Made by a program: the position numbers and the translations under genes. Below are positions 28,501 through 40,500 of a DNA stretch of 64,000 bases, one piece after another. The stretch comes from Plutella xylostella (lineage: Eukaryota; Arthropoda; Insecta; Lepidoptera; Plutellidae): positions 4,228,501 through 4,292,500 of the forward strand of contig NC_063986.1 in the NCBI RefSeq assembly GCF_932276165.1, given 5' to 3'. Each line of letters opens with the position of its first letter. Position 1 is the first letter of the stretch. The notes beneath the pieces were generated by a model. That model had not been told where the DNA came from. It made no database searches and was given only the letters and a program-made list of their open reading frames with translations.

Positions 28501-31500
28501 AACGTTTACATTTCGCGCTTGTCTGATACGCGATAAAATTCTCATGCTGATACGCCATTCATCATGCTTTATACTCCTAAATGGGTTAACTTCAATGCTC
28601 TAGTAGAGTCTTGGGCTTCACTTCCCATAACATTCCTTTCATTGTCTGTGTTGTTTTAGATACCTACGTACAATTCATTCTGAAACATGTGCCAGCTCCA
28701 GTAATTAATGGTCATTAGGCGGAACACGCAAAACGGCGTTCACACAATAATACGAACAAATAGTTCTAATGAGGCGGGACCGCACTATCAATGAGATCTG
28801 CGTGCACGGGTTATGTTGAGGTATAGAGCAGACAAGCGCTTGCCGTATACTTCATTGTACAGAACACAGTGGATCCTTGACCTACAAGGTCGGTTTTCCT
28901 CTAGTGACGAACCCAAGGAGTCTCTGTGCAGGTGTTCAGTGTTGACAAACGTGATCCACATTCCGATTACTTGTGGATTACAAAACAATAACAGCTAAAC
29001 ATTGCATTATAAGAAACGGTAGGATGTACCCGGTATTGTATGCATTTATTTGCTGCCGATACGAGTTATTGAACTGACGGCATTATCTTATCGACCAGTA
29101 ATAATGATGATTGGTGAGCAATACCTCTGTTGCTTCAGTTGAGGACTGGACGTTACCTAAGCGAGTTTCGGGCTAGGATTCTAGTGGTTTATTTGTGTTT
29201 TTTTTTCGCGTGCGCTTTAAAATTTATCGACTCATAGTCTGACAGTTCAAGTATTTTATCAGTTGAATCTAAATAATGCGTGCGGGTTTTTTGCTACGTG
29301 CCTCTTGACATCCATCAATTTCTAATAAAAAATATTAAGTTTTCTTTTTACGAAGTACATCGCACAAATTGTTTTCTTTGGTGTATCGCTCGGCCGTATT
29401 GTTATTTTGATAGCCGTGGCCGCGGGACGACTCTATCGATTACTTTTTGCTGTCAATTTCATACAAATTTGTCGGTGTGGTTTTCGCTGAGTAATAGTGG
29501 AATGGCGCCGGCATTGTTGCGGCGGAGTGCAGGCCGAGTCGGGCGGTCTCACGAGGGAATCGCTAAATGCTAATACCATCACGATCCACATTCCATAATT
29601 TCTCCCGTCAATTTCACATTGTTACCAACATGCAGCTATTGACAGCCTCCGTCGACCCATCGTGTGTTCCGTAACTCCTCTAGCCTCAATTAACTCGGAC
29701 ACAGTGGTGCCGTAACCTCCTGATCATTCACTAATGCGTCTACGGTCATTACTCATCGGCCACAGAGCGCGCTGTTAACGTCATTTACTTTCTTCGAGAT
29801 GATATGTTACTTTGTTACATGATGTATACGCTGTTATTTATAAATAAAGTGTAATGCTCGAAAGCGTTTCTAATTCCAGCACTTAAAATGTCAAAGTGTG
29901 ATGTATAGAAATTAGCTAATGGCCAGTGAGTAAAATTGTTAATGATGAAAGACAAAAGACTGGAGGTTAAGCTGAGCGTGCGGGGGGACGGCTCTCTGTC
30001 TAGAAACCACCTGAGGAGCAGCAACCGGAGTAACCGCAGCACTGAGAGCAGCCGCAGTGAGGGGCTTCCTGTCAGCGAGATATTCGCCCTGGACCGCTAC
30101 GGCGCCCCGCACAAGCGGCCCTTCGACGTCGTCGACCGGTACCGAAGAGTATACCCCGCCCAGAGCCTCCAAGCACTCAACCAGTACGACGAGCGAGATA
30201 ACGGCTACCGACTGCAGAGAAGCATCCCGAATATTTACGAGGAAGAATCCAGGTTTCACGAGCCCGGAACTTTCACACGCCAGTATGAACCGTATTCGCG
30301 GCGGCAAGACCCATACGATGGGCCACGACATCAGCCGTATGCCGGCCAACATGAGCCTTATTCCCGGCAGTATGGCCCTGGAAGCGTGTATGCAACATTG
30401 CCGAGGAATGCCCAACAGTATAGACCGCAGGGAAACGAGGGTCTCTACACCCTGCCCGCCAGGCCTGGCCCGCGCCGCGTCAGAATCAGCGAGCTGCAAC
30501 CGACTGTTTATGGTATGTTGTGTACAGTTACATCCGTATATGCTAATACTATGTCGCACTTTGTTTCTCACTATTCTGAATTCCTCTAACATATTGAGAA
30601 AATACTTATGTATTTTGCAGTCTAGCATTTCCGTTATGATAAAATGTATATTAGGTGTATTTATTATAACACTACAGGTCGATATAGCAGTGAAGTGCGA
30701 AGATTTTAGTTTTATTAGAAGCTGTTAAAGTTGAATGCGCAATTTCCCCCCTGAGGAGAAAACTACGTTGGAAAGTCACTTTAAATAGATACCTGTGAAC
30801 TAGCCAACCCGCAATACATCAGGCTAACAAGACTATGCGTCCGCCCACTACGCCACTTGCAATTATTTAATCTTAGGTTCTAATTAAATTTCTCATAACA
30901 ATAACAACATCTATACATATTCCCGTAAGATATGTATTTTTGTAATCTAAATGTCGTGTTTAAGCTTAATTTTAAAGACCCGTTATTCAAGCTACAGATA
31001 TGTATAAACAGAAGAACACGTTTTGCTCATTATAATCCGCACTGTCGCGAATCGAGATACGTGCTACCCGTATTTATTTATCTCTGACATTTAGCGGGAT
31101 TACTATTAAAATATGAAGCTCTCTGTCAGTACTGTCGTCCACAAAACAAACACCCATCAATCTTGTCCGATTTAAAATTTCTCTCCTTTCATCGAGCCAA
31201 TCGATCGCCTCCACAAGCAATATGCAAGTTGCAAGTTTACTTATGATAATGAAAGGCAATCTCCATGTAGCAGTTACTTTACAATGTGCATAAAAACACC
31301 GACTCCACATGCTTCGCTTTAAACTTCGATTAGACGACATTCTGTGTCTAGAAAATGTAAATTTCAACCAATAGACGAGGCAGCAAAAAGTGATGTCCGC
31401 AATCTTAGTCCGCATCGCTGTCTGATAAATAAAACATTGTGCGGCATTGTGGAGTGTGCGTAACTGGGGCGACGCGAGTGGCTCCCCCGGGACCGACAAC

Positions 31501-34500
31501 AATAGCAGCATCAGGAGACGGCTCTCACGCCCTCCGCACACTGTTGCGCCTCACTGAACCACATACCGACGCACTGCCTACAAACACATCCCTGCCGCAA
31601 GGACACACGGCTCACTTTGCCCCGTGGCGTCCGGTCCACGCCTGGTCAGACTTCACCTCCTCGGGCCCGCACACCCGCCCTCGCTCACAGTATCACTTCA
31701 CACCCAGTGACAAACACTAGACATGATCTAAACACGTATCGGTTCTCACGGGCCCTCGCGATGGCGTTGACGAAGTCAGCCGTCCGCGGCATCATGTGCT
31801 CCATCATGGAATTCACATTCAGAGCAAGTAAGATATTTTACGCAAAAAAAGAGAAACGTCCATTGTTTTGATTGCTATTCAAATTTCTAGCTGATTCTGT
31901 GATTGTCTTTAATTTCTCGTACAATCTGTCTGATGCCGTTACAAAATTACGTTCCGCTTGATTTTAGAAGTCATCTTTATGGTATCTGCACAAAAGGTAT
32001 ACATACCGGTTTCGAGACATATGCGGCCGGTGGCTGATTTATAACATGTTTGTATTCGGCACGACTATTAACTATTAATGACGTTCTTCTGAATGGGCGT
32101 CTAATTTTATTTTTATTTCTCATAATCATTCTTACTCTTTGACATCGAGGCAGACGCACACAGGCCGGTCAATTGTGCTAACGTTCTTAGCAACTTGTAA
32201 AGCAATCATGTCCAGTATAATGAGATTATTGTTGTGTTTGACGTTATCAGATAGAAAGGCCAATAACAAGAGGTTTAGGTCCGTTGTTGAGGGAATTGTA
32301 ACGGATGATGGTTCGTGGGGCGAGCGTGCGCGTCGTGCCTCGATGGCCGATAGACGCGCGCACGACCAGCGCACCTCCAGCCCCAGCTCCACAACCATCC
32401 TACTTCATCGCCTTGCCATTTTAACCTGACACTTCGTGAGAGCCACCGCACAAGGATGCTCTAACTGGCTACAACTTACGACCGCCGCCTTCGAATTCAA
32501 CACTATTTGTATAACGGTCCGTGTTTAAGGCGCGATCGCCGCAGCTCTGGTTTAAATTGACCTGTCAAGCCGTATCACTTACATGGCCAATTATCGGCTC
32601 CACGCGACGCATAATAATTTCGTATTTACAATAATTATGTGATACACAAAACACCTTTCTCTGAACTATAATTACCTTAAGTACAGTTACATACTGCACT
32701 CACTTTTTTTTTCGTTATCTATCATCGCTGCATCCGCCTCTTATTCAACATCGTGAAAGTATTCTTTTTGTTAGCCGGACTTATGAGCTCATTGATTAGA
32801 TTTATTATCATTACATTAGCCATTACCGTGCCATGTAATTACGTACAGCTTTCTGCCCTTAGCGCGTTCCAGCCACATAGCGTTGTGTTCTCTCTATTTA
32901 ATTATAATTATGTGCGCGGCTAATCGAAATGTTGTATTTTCATTCAAATCACTTGTACTCCACTACTTTATAGTCTCGGCTAGACAATCGGCTCTTCATC
33001 AACTTTCACCTTATTGTCGCAATCATTAGATCCAGCTGATTGATGAGAACGAGTAATTCTATTACAATATCAACATCGGAAACCCTATCTCGAGTTTCTC
33101 CTTCGGCTTTCATGAGATCGGAAGGCCTGACCACAACGCCGTGTTAGCACACAATCAACATCGAATGCAATTCACTGGGAACATTTGTTGTTTGCGGTTT
33201 CTCGATCACCCCCGAGTGTTCGCCCGCAGAGCTCGAAAGTGAACCTGTGCAGAGTACATGAGTTATTGTACCGCGACGCAACGCGATACTCACGAGACAC
33301 GACTGCAAATTAATAATAACCTACACCAGCCCTTTATCTACTTCCTATAAATCATTTAGATTAACTATCTGCGAGCTCCTTGCCGTTTAATTAATATTTT
33401 ATAACTGTAACAGTCGGTCACGATTATTCCTAACGATAGCTTATTGCACTTCATCCATTGTGAGTTTAACGGGTTCGACTCGTTAAGTTTTGGTCTACAT
33501 CAAACGATGATCTCACCTATATGATATGAGGTTTCCTCTCAATGACCAGTTTGTGCCAGAAAGTAGTCGCAAAAAGCAAGTTTCTTTTACATAACGCCCA
33601 CGCTTACCAGATGCAGCCTAAATCCTTATTTTAATTCAATAACATACCTACATTAAGACATTCACTTTAAGTGTCCTCACATTAAGTTAAGTAGGTATAT
33701 ATTAATCGAAAAATACTGACAGCGATACCTGAATAAATGCTTCAATTTACATACATTCACCAAAAGAAACTACGTATCCTTTACCAACACGTTCTGCTAC
33801 CATAAGTGAGCAATAGGCCTGTCGCGTGCCGTATCTAATTGGCATCTTTGCATGCATTAATCATATGACCTGGTAGGAGTGCATAAATCAGACCTGCATG
33901 TAGATCGCCACTTGCCCGCTTGAAAGCCGAGATCCCCCCTGTATTACACGCAAGCCCTTTCTTAATAGACAACTGTTAAATAGATTGCATTGCGCCTATC
34001 GAGATCGGGCTCTATTTTCTTTCACTCGGCGCTCTAGTAAATTGACGGGCATGGCAATTTTCTGTAGCACATTATCTACAGAATGAAGAAAATTGGTACT
34101 GCAACCGTGTGGGCTACTACATTTTTTCCACCTTTCTATTGAGCTTTAATAAAGCTCGTGCATTTTCTCTCGCGGGTCTTCAATCACTTTCAAAAGCGTG
34201 CCGTGTCAATAAATTCTTACGTGACGTGAACTTTACTATTTTTGTTTATTTCGGTCGACATTTAGTCTGCGATCGTATCGCATAGTCTATGGGCCTCGTT
34301 TTGGAGATTAACATCGAGAATCGAAAGTGTTGCGGCGGCGATACGGCATCGAAGCGATCTATCGCCGCTGATAATGGGCAGGTATCTCGGGGGTAAAAAG
34401 AAAAGGAGTGCGGCTTCGGGTTGGTACTTTCTATTTTTAATGCGGCGGCGCCCCGTTGCCGACCCCGGCGCCGCAGCCTCCGCCCGGGCCCGGTGGAGCG

Positions 34501-37500
34501 CGCATTCCGCGACTCACAGCGCCGCGGGCTGCGCGTACGCACGCGCCCTTCTCGATTAGATCATTCCGTGTTTGCGTCCGGAGCTTCGCGCTTCACTTTT
34601 CGTTTCGATCGTCCCTACCGATCGATTTAAACTTTTTCAACTCAGTGCAACCACTTTATAAACTTTAAATAGCCTGTAGATTGCACCAGGCTATTATTGT
34701 AGTTGGACAATGACCGTAGCGGTATGCGGCGGGAAGTACACAAGTGATCTCCGGCCGGCACTGGAAGTTGATTGACGTGCGATATTGTCCAGATACGATC
34801 AGTCGGACGCCAGCCCGTGGGCCTCCACTCTCGTCACTAACCCTGCCTTATCGGGAACCGGCTGTTAGCTCACGCACGAGGAAATGGGCGTAATACGCAG
34901 GAAAAAGCGTAAGTTCACTTTCTTTCAAGCTTGTTATAGCATTTAATCGCCTGTTACGGGAAAACTTAATTGCAGCGGCGGTACTAATGAAAAATTAAAC
35001 GCCATTTCCTTTTTATAATGTTCGCTAAGCTGTTAAAACTATTTCTGTAATCTGCTGCCCAGAAGCTTATTAGTTAATTCTTCGTGGAAGGGTTTATTAA
35101 CTCTTGGTTTTTATGTTATTGACCAATGAGTGTTTCTACTGTTTATTACGTATTTCACAACCAACCAGCTTTGGTCCAATCATTTCAAATTGCATCCCAA
35201 AGCAGTATCGTTAAATTCATGGTCGACTAAGCTAAGCCAGTTTATATTCTGATTCAAACTTGTATTTGCACCGGATATTTTGACCCAATATTATGCAGAA
35301 ACCGATTCAAGGTGCCTTAGGTATTGTTTTTCGCGGAGGTTACTGCGATATGCAAATTATGTTTTGATTTGCGCTCGACCGTTTAATGAAAGGCTTTGTG
35401 CTCTATAAATTGTGACTAAACCATCACTATTACCTCTGGCCACTATTGTTGCTTCGATGCAGTCTGGTTTTATTTATTTCAATCTCCAGCCATAAAGAAA
35501 TACATCCATCATGTTCTATCTTAAGCCCGAGCCATATCTGTAAGCTTTAAAGCCCTCTTAACACAAATAGCGCCTTAAAGTAACTTCATTATAGTTTTCT
35601 GCCATATTTATTACGGCAAAGTTGTCTGGTTGCATTTCAATAGCCTATGTACATGTTATGTTTTATAGCCTTCGCTCTAGAATTGCCATCCTCGTGCGAA
35701 GGTGAACAGTAGTAAACAACACTAGATACTATGTATGCTATGCGGTCATCGATTATGAATTTGGGCGCGACCTGATCTCAACAGTCACAAGTACTTCTGG
35801 TGTTTCGCAATTTGTGTTTGCAGTCACGTTATTTATTGACGGCGTTATTTAACCGGCTTCGACGCTGCCTTACTTCACTCGGAGATACTAATTGGGTGAC
35901 CTTCTCATATTAAATCATCGTTTAGAATAATCCATGTACTTGTACTCTTGAAATTCCGTCCTTCACGGTCAAATGCGATAATAAAGTCCTTTAATGATGG
36001 CCGAATGTTATGATAATATTTTTGCTGGGGAATATTCAAATAAGCTAAACTGGTAGGCACTCGATGTTATTGTCATTATTAGAATAGTGCTGTCGGCTAT
36101 GAAGTCATCTCAGTTTATGGCTCTTGCCACCGACGAGGCCACTTGCACAGCACAAGGTGTACTTATGTACCTTTTCAATGAACGTTTCCACATTAGGTAC
36201 GGCTGCCTCTATTAAATGATATCATTTCGCTAATTCAACTTTAACTGTACATTTCGAATTAAGTTCATTTCACCCATCATGGGAACAATTTCTATGATTG
36301 CGACTGCTTTCCTCCTGTGAGATATGAGTGCCTATCATGCGCGCACCGTTGTAATGCAATGCAGATACAATGCACAGAGTATTATTTATGCAAATAGTCG
36401 ATAATGTCACCGACAAGGCTTTCACCTGCAGTTGAGCCGCGGCTAGATTAGATAAATTCTCAATATGCTGCAATAAAACAGTCTACTTTAGAGCGACGTT
36501 CACGAATCCCTTTTGTGCTTTATCACGACTTGTTCAGTTACAATCAGAGTTCTGTTAAATCGTAGTCGTTATTCCATTAAGGATGCCCGGGTGAAAGTAT
36601 CTGATTGGCCATTATGGCGGCGGCTAGGGACGCCTCGACGCGTCTGGATCTTGATTTCTCCGGGACCCATTCATTCGTCTTGACATGTTGATTCTCGTGC
36701 GAATGTCGAGCGCGGTTCACACTCATTTGTTTGTTATTCAATTCCATTTGACGAGTGCGTTATGGTTTCAGAAATAGAAACGGTGTTTTTCCCCATCTCT
36801 TTGTTTATCACGTTCGTTCCGCGTCTCATTATTAGTCTCTAACACAATTACGGAACCTGCGACGTGCAATTTGTTTGCGTCTGGAGATGAAGAAAACGAT
36901 TAACTTTCGTCATTCGTGAAGTCGCTCCAAACTTTGATTGTATCAATTCAAATGTCAGAGGTTTACGATTTTGGCTTTTGTGCAGTCGTGAAAGTATAAA
37001 TGGGCGAGTAAATGGTGAATGGTGTGTCACGGTAATTCGTGACAATAGATTATTTGCTCGCGATGACGGAATGTCGGGCGACCTTGCCACGTGCAGCATG
37101 TGGATGCAACAGTATGTTGCGCAGTAGCCGCTTCAATTATTCGCCGGCTTTTTTTGTACACCCACCGGCAATTATCTCAAGATCGTGGTCATGTGGCGCG
37201 GCCGGCCCTTGTTCATCTCCCTAATGAACATCCTGTGTTGCAAGCTCGCACGCACTGTTACCGTTACTACATACTCTTCGATTTTATATTCCCTTTAATT
37301 GTTTATAGCTGATGAAGTTATGTTAACTGCCGCCTTCTATCATTCACTCAATGTACTTAAAACAGGTTCTGCTACAGTAGCAAACAGTGGTTCAATACAG
37401 TTGTTAGTAAGGTACCTTTTATAGGAAAACCATAGAATTTACCTGACCTTCGCACATGTAAATGCGCAGTAGGCTGTGTGCCCAACCAATTGTATTGAAC

Positions 37501-40500
37501 TACGTAAAGAGGCTGTGGTTATCAGCAAGAAACAATCGCGTTACATAATTCACGATAACAGGTTGTATTGAGAAGTCTGTTACGATTGTTATATTTACTC
37601 GTCATTGTTTGCGTAATCGGTATTTCGGACACACATAGACTGCCCAATGAAGACTATTATTTCCGACGCCGCGGGCTATTGCGAAATGTTATTAAATAGA
37701 TGAGTAATAACAGTACCCTCCGTTTTGATGCGCCGTTTTTTCGGTATACAGCTTAATTGGTTTCGCTTTCGGATAGTCACGAACTTAGGTAGGCTGCGTG
37801 TTGCAAATATGCAAAAATAATACGTAATTTACATACGTAACCATTATAGGATCTTGTAACTGTGTTTTTGCTATACGTTTGAAATTTATAAACGTGGCTA
37901 TAAGTATCGTTGATTTATTGGGTGTCAATAAAGTGTATTTTATGACTCCTAAATGTTAATGTGAGAGGTGATGGTACAGGCACGACTTCTCAAGAACCAG
38001 TCTGTCGGCCGAAAAGCCATTGCACTACGCCGCCAGTCTCTTAGCATAACAACTCTGTGACAATGGCGGTTTCGCGGATTTTCGCACAATATTCTCCTTA
38101 TCTTAAAAATATATTCATGATAACGATAAGTAAACTTGAACTGTTATACCTACATAATAATCTATACTTAGTAGGTTTGGTAAAGGTTAATCATTGTTTA
38201 TATGTGAATTTTTTTTAAGTCGCTGTGCCACTATAACATTAAACAACCAATTCAGAGCATACTAGGTATCTATTATGAGCCATACATTACGTTACGAAAG
38301 ACGTTATTATATTTATATTACCTTCATCATCTTACAACATGGTGCACAGTGCACACCCATATGGAGCGCCACAGCACTGTCCTCCACCCTTCTCATCTAT
38401 ATCCATATTATGTTATTCTATGTATCTTATGTTCATATTTTTATTGGCAGTCCTGCCAGGTAAAGATGGCTGGGTCCGGCTTGTCGAGGTCAGGACTCAG
38501 TCCGGTCGCTCCACTACCGCTACCAGCAATACCATAACTAACCCATGACTCTCTCCAGGTGAATCCGTGATATCTGAGCGCGCGGACAGCGAAGCTCGCG
38601 TGGTAAGCGACCAGCGATGCATCGAGGTCCGCATAGCGCGAGCTGCCGGCGGCCTCGGGCTCAGCATAGCTGGCGGCCGCGGCTCCACGCCGTACGTCGG
38701 CGACGATGACGGCATCTTCATATCGAGGGTCACGCCGAACGGGCCGGCCTACCTCGCCGGGTTGAGGGTGAGTTTTGAACGTGTTTTTAGTGTAAAACTG
38801 AGCCATCAGCATCATAAGGCTGTTTTTAACAGCATGCGGATTTTATCACGCACGCGGGATTGCCCCGCATGCGTTCATATATGAGTATTCATTGTAACGC
38901 GTGGAATATGCACACGAGACGCGGGAAAATGGCATGCAATCCCGTGTGCGTGATGAAATCTGCAAACTGTTAAAAAGAGCCTAAGCCCGTAGTCTTCGTG
39001 TGATGAACATAATTATGTAGTCTTTTCCAAGGAACGCCACAATATTGTCGTCGGCCTTCCTCATTCACCACTACCGTCTACCGGTCTTACACTGAGTTGC
39101 AGAAAGGATCTTTAAGTTAATGTCGGCATTAAATGTATTGTTGCCTTGCTTTGACAGTATACGGACAGAAAGAGACAGACATAGATTTAATGTCGACATT
39201 AGCTTAAAGTCCCTTTCTGCAACTCGGCATTAAAGTACTATCTGGGCAAATCCTACTCAACTTATCATAAAGCCTTTGTGCAGATTTACTGTGTACGTCC
39301 TCTTAATTGGGGCCTAAAATATCACCAGCAGTATATTAATTATTAGTACTGCAATTGCAATATCATGTGCCATATTCCGCTTTGAAATCTCAGTTAACTG
39401 CCATTTAAGTATTCGACCCTACACGTAAAATCGATTAAGGGCCCGTACAGGGTGACGTGCCGCGCCAATTTTGGGTTTTCAATGCTCTTCACACAGCACA
39501 CGCAGTGACACGCACACATGTAAGTTTGCACAGTGGGTCGATAAACTTTTACTCGCCAACTTTATTGACAATTATTTTCAAGTAGTGATTTGAGGGTAAG
39601 TTTCATTTTTAATTACACTGGTAAGCACCAGGAAAGAGTAGAAATTAATAGGGGTGCCACTTTTCTCCATACTCGGAACCCGATTAGATTTCTAAACAAA
39701 TGTGGTACCTATTTACTTGTAGAAAGGTAACTACAGGTATTAAAGTGTAGATAATAAGTTATACTAAGGATATACTAAGCCCAAAGGGGATGACTCAAGG
39801 GGTCATTCTGAACAACTTTAGTTCTACGAGTTTTGCAAAAACGCGAAAAAAAAAAATCGTTTTCCATGGTAAAAAGTCACGTGTCAACAAAGTTTATATG
39901 ATAAAGGTTTTTTTTGGTTAATTTTTAAAACTCGTAGAACAAAAGTTCAGAATCAGTCTCACTTGTTTTAACCCGACTGCCGAAGGAGGAAAGTAATGTT
40001 TTTTGATTGTATGTATGTATGTTTGTAAGTATATTTTTTGGTGGCAGAATAATATTTTTTCATATTTTTAGAGTTTTGTACCTCAAAAGGAAAAAAGCAA
40101 CCGTTATAAGATCTCTTTGTTGTCCGTCTGTCTGACTGACTGTCTGTCACTGCCCTTTTTCTCAGAAACGGGTAAAGATATCAAGCTGATATTTCGCATG
40201 GATATGAGGAGTACCCAAAAAAAATTGGGGTACTCCCTCTCCCATACAAGTAAATTGGGGCTGATATTTTTTCCGGTTATTTTGATGGTGTAGGTAGGGT
40301 ATCGTTGAATAGGTCTTTTAATATAATAGGTATAAAAAAAGGTTAAAATATAATTATTTGGCTTTTACCCTTAAATTTGGGGACCACACCATAGACAAAT
40401 CCTAATTTAAAAAATGATTTCAATAGATGGCGTGATTTTATGTTGGGTAACTCAGAATAAGAAGTGATGATATCTCAGAATAATAATGGTTAATGGTGCT

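Noticed and set aside
29939..30628. Long minus-strand and +2 frames over alternative exon 1
   Set aside because: These are compositional shadows. Only the + frame from 29942 ends at a donor in the correct phase.
34246..34668. Overlapping Arg/Pro/Ala-rich frames in the CpG-rich patch
   Set aside because: They appear in several frames at once, as expected for GC-rich non-coding promoter DNA.
38339..38548. Upstream extension of the PDZ1 exon or another first exon from ATG 38339
   Set aside because: The frame hits TGA at 38546-38548 before the PDZ1 acceptor and has no donor in phase.
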